Shown piece after piece: positions 35,605 to 43,101 of a DNA stretch of 64,000 nucleotides. Both the position numbers and the translations under genes were made by a program. Within the stretch, counting starts at the first letter, position 1. Every line of letters begins with the position of its first letter. The DNA is from Ulvibacterium sp965228935 (GTDB lineage: Bacteria > Bacteroidota > Bacteroidia > Flavobacteriales > Flavobacteriaceae). The notes beneath the pieces were generated by a model. That model was not told the DNA's origin. It saw only the letters and a program-made list of their open reading frames with translations, and searched no databases. The DNA is taken from the NCBI RefSeq assembly GCF_965228935.1, contig NZ_OZ245846.1:496001-560000 (forward strand). Direction: 5' to 3'.

Positions 35605-36543
35605 ATGGCGCTACATACGTTTGGAAAAAATAGAGGATTGAAATACGTCTTTCTAATTGGTATGATACTTAGCGCTCACAACAAAGTTACCTATGGTCAA
35701 ATCTCCGAAAACCATGTTGGAGGAGCTTTTGAATACGCGCTTATTCCAAGCCTAGGGGAAACGAATTTGGAAAAGTATATCTTTTCGATAGATGCCTCAA
35801 AAAACATGAATTCGGCAAAGCTTGAGCTTGGATTGGATTACTCGGCACTTACCTTTTCCTTTTATGATCATAGGGTTTCGTTAAGCATGGATTCCTATGA
35901 AAAAATGCATACGCTACAACCGGAAATCGGATACCAACAAGACTTTGGCAAAAAATGGGCCATGTCCGTTTCCTTGGCCCCCATGCTGTCTTCTAATTTT
36001 AAAAATGGGCCCAACAGCGAGGATTTTATATTCAATTGGTCAGCTTTAGTATCGAAAAAATGGGGAAAAGGAGATTTCCCTGTTAGCCTTACCGTGGGAT
36101 TGGGCAGAGGAGTAGTTCTCGGGGAACCGGGGCTTTTTCCGATACTATCCATTAAAGGAAAAATAACCCCAAAATGGAGATATACCTTGGGATTCCCATA
36201 TAGTAGGGCCGTGTACGAAATCGATGAAAAGCATTCCCTCGGTACAAAGGCACTAGTATCCGGAGTCTATGCCAATAATTCCGAAACGGTAACGATCAAT
36301 GGCCTCGAAAACCTTGCGAATACCAAGTTGACCTATTCGGAGATTGATTTGGGCCTGGAGTACAATTACCATATGTCATCCGGTTTCACCACAATAATCA
36401 GGGTGGGATTCTTGATTGCCAATAACTTGGAAGTATTGGATAACGACAATAACCCCTTGTTTGATTTTGAGGCTAATTCTTCTCCTTATATAGCAATGGG
36501 GCTTAAATATTCTTTAAATCTTATTAATCAATTACATAAATAA
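35605..36543 (+). CDS. DUF6268 family outer-membrane beta-barrel protein (second copy)
   Basis: 312 aa with a signal peptide (MALHTFGKNRGLKYVFLIGM..., cleavage probably near TYGQ). It is a paralogue of the protein encoded at 31745-32683, equal in length and sharing several blocks, for example LDNDNNPLFDFE near the end. It begins a run of five same-strand genes (Kelch lipoprotein, DUF4907, histidine kinase, LytTR regulator). Function is unknown; position suggests an outer-membrane component or target of that two-component system. Confidence 0.8.
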   Translation: MALHTFGKNRGLKYVFLIGMILSAHNKVTYGQISENHVGGAFEYALIPSLGETNLEKYIFSIDASKNMNSAKLELGLDYSALTFSFYDHRVSLSMDSYEKMHTLQPEIGYQQDFGKKWAMSVSLAPMLSSNFKNGPNSEDFIFNWSALVSKKWGKGDFPVSLTVGLGRGVVLGEPGLFPILSIKGKITPKWRYTLGFPYSRAVYEIDEKHSLGTKALVSGVYANNSETVTINGLENLANTKLTYSEIDLGLEYNYHMSSGFTTIIRVGFLIANNLEVLDNDNNPLFDFEANSSPYIAMGLKYSLNLINQLHK

Positions 36544-36572
36544 TGAATGATTTAAAAACGGTTTTGCAAATT

Positions 36573-37550
36573 ATGAAGAAAATTGGTCTCCACATTTTTA
36601 TGGTCTTACTACTTATTTCATGCTCCAATGATGATGAGGACGAAAATGTCGGTAATTGGGTAGACCGTTCCATTTTTGATGGGACACCCCGCAGTGGGGC
36701 ATTTGCCTTTACCATTGGCAATAAGGGATATATGGGTACCGGCTTTGATGGCGATGATAGATTGACGGATGTCTGGGTCTATGATATGGAAGGCAACTTT
36801 TGGAGTCAATTGGCCCCCTTTCCCGGTACTGCCAGAAGTTCCGCCGTCGCCTTTACCGTAAATGGCAACGGGTATGTAGGACTTGGTTATGACGGGGATA
36901 ACGAGCTCGGCGATTTTTTCCGATACAATGTGGCAACAAACACTTGGGACTCCTTGAACCCTTTTGCAGGATCTGCACGGCGCGGTGCCGTTGGTTTCAA
37001 TTCGCAGACCCATGGCTATGTCGGAACCGGCTTTGATGGGGACAACGACAAAAAGGATTTTTGGAAGTACGACCCTTCCAATGATACATGGACCGAACTT
37101 GTCGGTTTTGGGGGAACCAAGCGTAGGGATGGGGCCACCTTTACCATAGGCAACAAAGTATATTTGGGTACAGGAGTATCCAATGGTCTGAACCAGGCAG
37201 ACTTCTGGGTATTTGACCTGGATACGGAATCATGGAGCCCTTTATTGGATTTGGACGAGGATGATGACTATGGCATTATACGAAACAATGCGGTAGGCTT
37301 TAGTATTGGGGACAAAGGATATTTTGCAACGGGAAATCCAGGTTTTGGTGCCTCGGACGATATATGGGAATACAACCCCTCCACCGACCTTTGGGAAGAA
37401 AAAACGGAATACGAGGGCGTATCCCGTGAGGGAGCCATAGCATTTTATAACGGTTCCACCGCATTTTTGGCCCTAGGTAGAAGTGGAACTTTGTACCTGG
37501 ATGACAACCGTGAGTTCTTCCCGGATCAAGAGGAAGATGAAGATGATTAA
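36573..37550 (+). CDS. Kelch-repeat lipoprotein
   Basis: 325 aa from the ATG at 36573, which gives a lipoprotein signal peptide (MKKIGLHIFMVLLLISC). An ATG at 36543 overlapping the previous stop would add 10 residues and is less likely. Six Kelch-type repeats can be counted, each with a small-residue turn (GYMGTGFDGDD, GYVGLGYDGDN, GYVGTGFDGDN, VYLGTGVSNG, GYFATGNPG, AFLALGRSG) followed by W/Y positions, giving a beta-propeller. The acidic loops and the very acidic C-terminus could bind Ca. It is likely a surface or periplasmic ligand-binding protein. Confidence 0.85.
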   Translation: MKKIGLHIFMVLLLISCSNDDEDENVGNWVDRSIFDGTPRSGAFAFTIGNKGYMGTGFDGDDRLTDVWVYDMEGNFWSQLAPFPGTARSSAVAFTVNGNGYVGLGYDGDNELGDFFRYNVATNTWDSLNPFAGSARRGAVGFNSQTHGYVGTGFDGDNDKKDFWKYDPSNDTWTELVGFGGTKRRDGATFTIGNKVYLGTGVSNGLNQADFWVFDLDTESWSPLLDLDEDDDYGIIRNNAVGFSIGDKGYFATGNPGFGASDDIWEYNPSTDLWEEKTEYEGVSREGAIAFYNGSTAFLALGRSGTLYLDDNREFFPDQEEDEDD

Positions 37551-37651
37551 AAAATGAGTTTTCGTAGTTTATTAATACTATATTTTTAATGGCACCTGTC
37601 CGGGTTTCCTAAAACAAAAAAAATGAAATCCGGGTCGGTGTTCTATTCGTT

Positions 37652-37999
37652 ATGGGAAACAAAAAACACGGTATCGCTTTTTTGATCATTGGCATTGCGG
37701 CATTGCTTATAGGAACGTTGTTGGATATTAGCAATTCACAAATCAAATCCGTTGAAACGGGATATGGCCTAAAACTGACCGAAAACCCGATGGACAAAAG
37801 CTGGTGCTACGAAATATATGCGAATGGAAAGCTTCAAATACGACAGGAATATGTTCCGGGAATATCCGAGAAAGTACGGTTCGCTTCCAAAACGGATGCG
37901 GAACGCATTGGGAAAATCGTCCTGAACCGATTGAAAAAGGGCCGGTTCCCTGCAATAACTAAACAAGATTTGGAGGAAAATGAAATTTCTTATCAATAA
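37652..37999 (+). CDS. DUF4907 domain-containing membrane protein
   Basis: 115 aa with one N-terminal membrane segment (residues about 8-24) and a soluble domain of the DUF4907 type: YGLKLTENPMDKSWCYEIYANGKLQIRQEYVPG, then KTDAERIGKIVLNRLKKGRFPAIT. It lies between the Kelch lipoprotein and the histidine kinase, 36 bases before the kinase start. A role as periplasmic accessory to the sensor is an inference from position. Confidence 0.78.
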   Translation: MGNKKHGIAFLIIGIAALLIGTLLDISNSQIKSVETGYGLKLTENPMDKSWCYEIYANGKLQIRQEYVPGISEKVRFASKTDAERIGKIVLNRLKKGRFPAITKQDLEENEISYQ

Positions 38000-38035
38000 T
38001 GAGTATCTTTTTTCAGTAACTATTTAAAGGATACT

Positions 38036-39100
38036 TTGAAAAAACACATAAGGATTAAAGAGTTTTGGATTCATATTATTGTTTGGGCTTGTTTGATATT
38101 GTTTCCCCTGAGCATATCCTACATAGATCTTGGTGAGGTGCGTTTTGGTATGTTTTATAGAATATTGTTGAACCCTATTTTAGTCTATATCAATTACCTT
38201 ATATTGGTGCCCTACCTTCTCCTAAAAAAAGAGATTACACTCTACATCATTGTTTCAATAACGGTATTGGTTCTTTTTAATTTCCTTATCAAGTTCGTAC
38301 CCTTTGCTCATGTCCCAATAGATAGATTTACTGAAATGATACAGAGTACGGAGATGCAACCTCCAAAAAAACCGCCCCATTTCATGAGGGATATGCAGCC
38401 ATTGAAAAGACTACCCTATTTTATGACCGCAATTATTTCCCTGACCTTTTTCCTATTGGGGGGTGTATTGGGGCTTACCAAGGATTTCTACAGGAGAGAC
38501 CGTAAAAATAGGGAGGCCGAGGTACAACGAAAGGAGACGGAGTTACAATTTTTAAGGGCCCAATTAAATCCCCATTTTTTATTCAATTCATTGAATAGCG
38601 TTTATTCCTTGGTACGAAACAAATCCATAGAAGCTCCAGAGGCGATTATCATGTTATCGGAATTAATGCGCTATATGCTCTATGAGGCAAAACAGGAATT
38701 GGTTCCCCTTTCCAAGGAAATAGACTACATCAAGAATTTTGTGTCGCTCCAGTTGTTACGGTTATCCCATAGTGAAAATGTAAAGATTAAAATTTCAGGG
38801 GACTATCAGGATAAGAAGATTCCACCCTTATTATTGATTCCATTCGTAGAAAACGCATTTAAATATGGTACGGATTTCAAGGGCAGGACAGACGTTTCGA
38901 TCAAAATGGAACTGATCGGGGAAAGTTTGTTTTTTATCGTGAAAAACAAAATTGGGGTCTACAGAAAGGACGAAAGCAATTCCGGTATCGGACTTGAAAA
39001 TATAAAGAGTAGATTACATCTGCTTTATCCCGATCAACATGTGTTGAAAATCGATAAAACAGATGGCTTTTACACCGTTCAGTTGGAACTAAATCTATAA
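38036..39100 (+). CDS. LytS-type sensor histidine kinase
   Basis: 354 aa, TTG start (no in-frame ATG gives the membrane segment at the right place). About four membrane segments lie in the first 145 residues, with no large periplasmic sensor domain. The His_kinase PF06580 core follows: LRAQLNPHFLFNSLNSVYSL with His180 as probable phosphorylation site, and IPPLLLIPFVENAFKYG as the N box. It phosphorylates the response regulator encoded 2 bases downstream. Confidence 0.93.
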   Translation: MKKHIRIKEFWIHIIVWACLILFPLSISYIDLGEVRFGMFYRILLNPILVYINYLILVPYLLLKKEITLYIIVSITVLVLFNFLIKFVPFAHVPIDRFTEMIQSTEMQPPKKPPHFMRDMQPLKRLPYFMTAIISLTFFLLGGVLGLTKDFYRRDRKNREAEVQRKETELQFLRAQLNPHFLFNSLNSVYSLVRNKSIEAPEAIIMLSELMRYMLYEAKQELVPLSKEIDYIKNFVSLQLLRLSHSENVKIKISGDYQDKKIPPLLLIPFVENAFKYGTDFKGRTDVSIKMELIGESLFFIVKNKIGVYRKDESNSGIGLENIKSRLHLLYPDQHVLKIDKTDGFYTVQLELNL

Positions 39101-39102
39101 AT

Positions 39103-39831
39103 ATGAACTGTATCATAATTGACGATGAGCCTTTGGCATTGGGCATTATTAAATCCTATTGCGAGGAATTGGGCGGTATAGAGGTCATGGGAACCTTTAC
39201 CAACCCATTGGAAAGTATGGCATTTTTTCAGGCAGGGAATATCGATTTGGTGTTTTTGGATATCGAAATGCCCCAAATAACCGGTATAGAGTTTGTAAAG
39301 ACCTTGGACAAAAGGCCCTTTTTTATTTTTACCACGGCCTATCCCCAATACGCCATAGAGGGTTTTGAGCTCAATGCCGTGGATTATTTGGTAAAACCTA
39401 TACCGTTTCCAAGATTTGTAAAGTCCATAAATCGTGTTAAGGAACTCAAAATGCTCAAAAAAGGCATAGAAACCGAGGAAGGAAACCTTTCATCGGCCAG
39501 TGGGGGCAAGCTCCCCGATAATCAATTCATTTTTGTAAAATCAGACTACGGCAATGTCAAGATAAAGTTGGAGGACATCAAGTATATACAGGGGCTTAAG
39601 GACTATTTAAAAATCCATACTTCGGAAAGAAAACCTATACTTACCTTGATGAATTTCAGGGATATAGAAGCAAAACTCGCCAATACCGATTTTGTACGCG
39701 TACATCGATCCTTTTTGGTAAATGTTAATAATATTGATTCCATTCAACGCAGTAAAATAGTAATGGACGATATCCGTATCCCGATCGGGGAAAGTTATAA
39801 GGACGAATTCATGAAGAGGCTAGGATTGTAG
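39103..39831 (+). CDS. LytTR family response regulator
   Basis: 242 aa. The receiver domain has the acid pocket Asp7/Asp8, phospho-acceptor Asp53 (VFLDIEMP) and Lys98 (VDYLVKP). The LytTR DNA-binding domain spans about 136-240 (VKIKLEDIKYIQGLKDYLKI, then FVRVHRSFLVNVNNI). It begins 2 bases after the kinase stop, the usual arrangement of a cognate pair. Its target genes are not known; the DUF6268/Kelch/DUF4907 genes just upstream are the first candidates. Confidence 0.95.
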   Translation: MNCIIIDDEPLALGIIKSYCEELGGIEVMGTFTNPLESMAFFQAGNIDLVFLDIEMPQITGIEFVKTLDKRPFFIFTTAYPQYAIEGFELNAVDYLVKPIPFPRFVKSINRVKELKMLKKGIETEEGNLSSASGGKLPDNQFIFVKSDYGNVKIKLEDIKYIQGLKDYLKIHTSERKPILTLMNFRDIEAKLANTDFVRVHRSFLVNVNNIDSIQRSKIVMDDIRIPIGESYKDEFMKRLGL

Positions 39832-39842
39832 TTGATGGCTGT

Positions 39843-40004
39843 ATGACCAAGGGGTTTAGGACGTTCAAAAACATCAGGGTTTCCTGCAGATTGGCCGGAG
39901 AAGATAAGTTCTATGCCGAGGGCCATTGGTGGTGTATCTTCCTGACCGTTGTTGCAATGTTGATGGCCCGGTTCATATTTATGGATTTTGGAAAAAGAGA
40001 CTAA
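39843..40004 (+). CDS. Small membrane protein (53 aa), tentative
   Basis: An ATG frame of 53 codons starts 11 bases after the LytTR stop. The product begins MTKGFRTFKNIRVSC and has one strong membrane segment (WWCIFLTVVAMLMARFIFM) with basic residues at both ends. Its position in the two-component operon and its composition favour a real small membrane protein, but no family is recognised and it could be the remnant of a longer gene. Confidence 0.4.
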   Translation: MTKGFRTFKNIRVSCRLAGEDKFYAEGHWWCIFLTVVAMLMARFIFMDFGKRD

Positions 40005-40036
40005 CTAAAAAGGACGACCTTAGCGGGGCCGTCCTT
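40005..40036 (-). terminator. Terminator after the DUF1508 gene
   Basis: On the minus strand an approximately 10-bp stem (AAGGACGGCC with GGTCGTCCTT) is followed by TTTTTAG. It lies 44 bases after the DUF1508 stop. It may also act on the convergent plus-strand operon, though the T tract is on the minus strand. Confidence 0.7.
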
Positions 40037-40079
40037 CCATCGTTATCCATAACTAACTTATCTCTAAGATGAGCGATTG

Positions 40080-40409
40080 TTATGAGTTATCCTCTACGGA
40101 TGCACCTGGGGCGTTCTTCTTTACCGAGGCGATACCGTTGCTAAATCCCGAGTCTTGTTTATACATTTGACTCGTGCCTATGACCTGTCCGTTCGAAGCC
40201 TTCAAATTGAAATAAACCCTCCCGTCCTTGGCCTCATTTTTTTCATATTTTGCATCATCGCCGGAATTTTTCTTTACCGATTCGATTCCGTTCTCGCAGG
40301 AAGCCTTTGTCTCGTATGCCTCGCTACTCAAAATTACCTGCCCGTTGTCGGCCTTCAGGTTGAACCTGAATTTTCCCGCCTTGTCCTTATTGATTTCGAA
40401 TTTTCCCAT
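40080..40409 (-). CDS. DUF1508 / YegP-family protein
   Basis: 109 aa made of two tandem DUF1508 repeats: residues about 2-50 (GKFEINKDKAGKFRFNLKAD...GIESVKKN) and 55-103 (KYEKNEAKDGRVYFNLKASN...GIASVKKN). YegP of E. coli has the same two-repeat form, and its function is not settled. Cytoplasmic, no signal peptide. Monocistronic with its own terminator. Confidence 0.92.
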   Translation of the reverse strand: MGKFEINKDKAGKFRFNLKADNGQVILSSEAYETKASCENGIESVKKNSGDDAKYEKNEAKDGRVYFNLKASNGQVIGTSQMYKQDSGFSNGIASVKKNAPGASVEDNS

Positions 40410-40508
40410 ATTCTTGATTTTGATTAGAGACTAAATCTAAAGAAAAATTGGGAAGAAAAAAATTAGTCGTCATCTTCAATGGGTACAATTACCATTTCCC
40501 ACTGTGAT

Positions 40509-41300
40509 TCATTCATAGTATTCCAGTGTCATAAATCCCTCTGCTTCTATAGAATTGTATTCGGTAACATTTCCATCGGAATCATATTCAAAGGAATAAT
40601 TAAGTGTTTCGTCACCATTGATAAGATTTAGGCAATTGTTCTTGGAAAAATAGATGTTCTGAAAAATATTCAAGTTATAGGTCCAATAGAACAAACTCTT
40701 GGTTGCGAGCCCGCTATTATCCCATTCGGTAAACAGATATCGCCTTTCCGTATGCACACTACCGTCCGTACGATACCATAACTGGTCCCAATTGGTAAGG
40801 TTGCCATTTTCGTCATGGACATAGATCTTTTCCAACGTCTTTGAACCATCCAATCCAAAAAATGTAGAGGTCTTGATCAGATTGTCCGAAAATGTGTACT
40901 CAAATGTTAGGTCCTGAAGTATTGCCCCATCATCCTCGGACACCTTATACGTACCACTGGCGTTTGTAGCATTAAACCTTGTGAAAATCGACTCAATGTT
41001 CACAATACGGTTAATCGGGTAATATATTCTTTGCAAAACCCTGGACAATATGCCATCATTGTACTCTAGGTAAGTTGAATCGTGCAGGGTTCGGCTATTC
41101 GTTTTGGTTATCAGAATAAGTTCGTTCTGATCGTTGTAGAAATAATTGCTCTGACCTATACCTGGGGCCGTGGTCTGTTTCAAAAGTTTGGGGTTGAACT
41201 CGTTTGCATTGTCCATGTCGTTAGGCTCCCCATTATCATCCGTACAGGAAATGATTAATCCTAAAAAGATTATCAACGCGATTTTTGCCCTTCCGATCAT
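40509..41300 (-). CDS. Hypothetical lipoprotein with YD-repeat-like strands
   Basis: 263 aa with lipobox Cys19 (GLIISC). The mature part has spaced phrases such as YFYNDQNELILITKT, YVHDENGNLTNWDQ and FEYDSDGNVTEYNS, which recall the Y-D repeats of RHS/DUF4595 envelope proteins of Bacteroidota. Function unknown. A 17-codon frame follows its stop directly in another register and could be a lost C-terminus or chance. Confidence 0.7.
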   Translation of the reverse strand: MIGRAKIALIIFLGLIISCTDDNGEPNDMDNANEFNPKLLKQTTAPGIGQSNYFYNDQNELILITKTNSRTLHDSTYLEYNDGILSRVLQRIYYPINRIVNIESIFTRFNATNASGTYKVSEDDGAILQDLTFEYTFSDNLIKTSTFFGLDGSKTLEKIYVHDENGNLTNWDQLWYRTDGSVHTERRYLFTEWDNSGLATKSLFYWTYNLNIFQNIYFSKNNCLNLINGDETLNYSFEYDSDGNVTEYNSIEAEGFMTLEYYE

Positions 41301-41424
41301 TTTTCGTTTATCCTATTTGGTATGAATATTGGTAATGATTGAGTTTGCGATTTAGTCGAGAAACCATGCGTTAAACTTACTCTTTATTTCAGATAGTTGG
41401 GCAAAAATATCCCAACAGAACTCC

Positions 41425-41458
41425 AAAAAAGAAGCGAGCCCATTTTTGAAGCTCGCTT
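41425..41458 (-). terminator. Terminator of tRNA-Leu
   Basis: On the minus strand an AAGCGAGC/GCTCGCTT stem closes a loop of about 11 bases and is followed by TCTTTTTT. It lies 27 bases after the tRNA 3' end. Confidence 0.8.
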
Positions 41459-41484
41459 GTATTTCCACTTTTGTGGTTTATTCG

Positions 41485-41568
41485 TACCTCGGGTGGGAAT
41501 CGAACCCACACGGTATTGCTACCACTGGATTTTGAATCCAGCGCGTCTACCAATTCCGCCACCGAGGC
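41485..41568 (-). tRNA. tRNA-Leu (CAA)
   Basis: Complete 84-base class II tRNA on the minus strand. Acceptor GCCTCGG pairs with CCGAGGT, the anticodon stem-loop CTGGATTCAAAATCCAG carries CAA, a long variable arm follows, and the T arm reads GGGTTCGATTCCC. CCA is not encoded. The tRNA lies 4 bases after the stop of a GIY-YIG gene and about 380 bases from the promoter at 41955-41984, so it must be cut from a longer transcript containing that gene, unless an unseen closer promoter exists. Confidence 0.96.
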
Positions 41569-41572
41569 ATTT

Positions 41573-41818
41573 TCAGGTAGTATTTCTCAGTTTTCGGAGT
41601 TTTTCCTTACAAACTCCAGATTTCCAATATTTCTCTCTATTCCTAGCCTCCAGCCTATCCCTACAGGGTTCAGAATAAATCAATTCAAAGGGTGCATAGA
41701 ATTTTGTAGACCTTTCCCGGCCATTGTTGTGCCTATGCAATCTTTCGTCAATATTCACGGTCATCCCAACGTAAATATAGTTGTGATTCAAGCTTGAAAT
41801 CGCATAGACCCAAATCAT
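41573..41818 (-). CDS. Small GIY-YIG nuclease domain protein
   Basis: 81 aa single-domain protein. Motifs are Val4-Tyr5-Ala (GIY position), Tyr16-Val-Gly18 (YIG position), catalytic-type Arg26 (DERLHRH) and Glu57 (LEARNREKYWK), so it should be active. It resembles the UvrC-like, homing-type single-domain nucleases common in Bacteroidota. It is in the leader of tRNA-Leu: its stop is 4 bases before the tRNA, and two degenerate copies of the tRNA 5' half lie upstream of its start. This suggests that it entered the tRNA gene, or moves with it. Confidence 0.88.
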   Translation of the reverse strand: MIWVYAISSLNHNYIYVGMTVNIDERLHRHNNGRERSTKFYAPFELIYSEPCRDRLEARNREKYWKSGVCKEKLRKLRNTT

Positions 41819-41831
41819 TATTCAAAATTTC

Positions 41832-41888
41832 AATCCCAGCGCGCCTGCCTGTCGGCAGACAGGTCTACCAATTCCGCCACCGAGGCAT
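41832..41888 (-). pseudogene. Partial tRNA-Leu copy with inserted palindrome
   Basis: On the minus strand this begins like the intact tRNA-Leu (GCCTCGGTGGCGGAATTGG then TAGA), is interrupted at the D-arm region by a 20-base imperfect palindrome (41844-41863), then resumes as the next bases of the same tRNA (CGCGCTGG with an extra G) and stops before the anticodon. About 37 tRNA bases are kept. It is not a working tRNA. Confidence 0.8.
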
Positions 41889-41895
41889 TCATTTG

Positions 41896-41945
41896 AAATC
41901 CGGGGCGTATTCCTCCCGATAACTATCGGAACCGCCACCGAGGCA
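41896..41945 (-). pseudogene. Second, more decayed tRNA-Leu 5' remnant
   Basis: The minus strand again starts GCCTCGGTGGCGG (14 identical bases at 41932-41945), followed by a different palindrome (near 41914-41930, CCGATAnnTATCGG) and then weaker likeness to the D and anticodon arms. It is immediately downstream of the promoter at 41955-41984, where the original tRNA 5' end should lie. Confidence 0.65.
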
Positions 41946-41954
41946 AACGGACTG

Positions 41955-41984
41955 CAAAGCTAAAAAATAGTTGCTACTTTCAAA
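41955..41984 (-). promoter_or_regulatory. Promoter of the tRNA-Leu locus
   Basis: TTTG (41981-41984), 18 bases, then TAGCTTTG (41955-41962) on the minus strand. Transcription would start near 41948, just before the oldest tRNA remnant, and would read through both remnants, the GIY-YIG gene and the intact tRNA-Leu. Confidence 0.7.
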
Positions 41985-42028
41985 GTAAAAATATCAACAA
42001 TTATCCTTTACCAACCCGAATAAATTTC

Positions 42029-42036
42029 TAAATTTG
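42029..42036 (+). promoter_or_regulatory. Probable -7 box of prs
   Basis: TAAATTTG matches TANNTTTG, 53 bases before the prs start. The upstream box is weak (TTT where TTG is expected, 19 bases away). Confidence 0.5.
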
Positions 42037-42088
42037 CACCTCCTTTGCAGAAAGGGTATTTAAGAAACTAGAGCACAAGACGTTAACC

Positions 42089-43030
42089 ATGCCTTACCAA
42101 GTACCGGAACCCAAGATTTTTGCTTGTACACAGAGTGCGGAACTTGCCAAAAAAATAGCAAAATCCTATGGTACGGATTTAGGCAATGTGTACTTCTCCA
42201 GATATAGCGACGGGGAGTTTCAACCTTCTTTTGAGGAGTCCGTTCGGGGAGCCCGTATATTTATTATCGGTTCTACCAATCCGAGCTCGGAGAACTTAAT
42301 GGAAATGCTATTGATGTTGGATGCGGCCAAACGTGCCTCCGCTAGGCACATTACCGCGGTAATGCCCTATTTTGGCTGGGCCAGACAGGACAGAAAGGAT
42401 AAGCCAAGGGTTCCCATAGCGGCCAAACTCGTGGCCAAGATGTTGGAAGCGGCAGGGGCCACACGTATTATAACCATGGACCTACATGCCGACCAAATTC
42501 AAGGGTTTTTCGAAAAACCAGTGGATCATCTGTTCGCGTCCACCTTGTTTTTGCCCTATCTACGGAAATTGGATTTGGAAAACCTTACCATCGCCTCACC
42601 TGACATGGGCGGTTCCAAAAGGGCCTATGCCTATTCCAAGGCCTTGGCAAGTGATGTGGTCATTTGTTATAAGCAGCGGGCCAAAGCCAACGTGATATCG
42701 CATATGGAACTTATTGGGGACGTGCAAGGAAAAAACGTGGTCCTTGTTGATGACCTGGTCGATACCGCAGGAACATTGACCAAAGCTGCGGATTTGATGA
42801 TGAATCGCGGCGCAATAAGCGTACGTGCCATAACCACCCACGGTCTGTTGTCAGGAAATGCATTTGAAAAAATTGAAAAATCAAAATTGTTGGAATTAAT
42901 CATTACCGATTCCATTCCCATTCAAAAAGAAAGTGAAAAAGTAAAGGTATTGAGCTGTGCGGAGTTGTTTGCGGATGTTATGCACAGGGTACATCATAAT
43001 ACATCCATCGCATCCAAGTTTTTAATGTAA
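42089..43030 (+). CDS. prs: Ribose-phosphate pyrophosphokinase
   Basis: 313 aa, makes PRPP from ribose 5-phosphate and ATP for nucleotide, His and Trp synthesis. Visible motifs: DLHADQIQGFF (metal/ribose-phosphate site), GGSKRAYAYSKAL, and the PRPP-binding loop VLVDDLVDTAGTL. Length is typical of class I enzymes. Cytoplasmic. The next gene, rplY, is 71 bases downstream on the same strand; prs-rplY-pth is a common order in bacteria. Confidence 0.96.
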   Translation: MPYQVPEPKIFACTQSAELAKKIAKSYGTDLGNVYFSRYSDGEFQPSFEESVRGARIFIIGSTNPSSENLMEMLLMLDAAKRASARHITAVMPYFGWARQDRKDKPRVPIAAKLVAKMLEAAGATRIITMDLHADQIQGFFEKPVDHLFASTLFLPYLRKLDLENLTIASPDMGGSKRAYAYSKALASDVVICYKQRAKANVISHMELIGDVQGKNVVLVDDLVDTAGTLTKAADLMMNRGAISVRAITTHGLLSGNAFEKIEKSKLLELIITDSIPIQKESEKVKVLSCAELFADVMHRVHHNTSIASKFLM

Positions 43031-43101
43031 AATGTCTCCCGTCCATCTTAAGGGGATTGGAACAAATCAAACAAAAGAACTATTAATTTTTAATTCAAAT
43101 A

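Noticed and set aside
37597..37633. Hairpin with CCGG arms between the Kelch and DUF4907 genes
   Set aside because: The loop is long and no T-run follows, so it is not a normal terminator; it was not called as a regulatory site.
40455..40508. 17-codon frame after the lipoprotein at 40509-41300, in another register
   Set aside because: It could be a frameshifted C-terminus, but no homologous ending is known to me, so a frameshift claim would be a guess.
41397..41797. Open frames of 93 and 108 aa on the plus strand
   Set aside because: They lie antisense to tRNA-Leu and the GIY-YIG gene, and read the complement of the tRNA arms.
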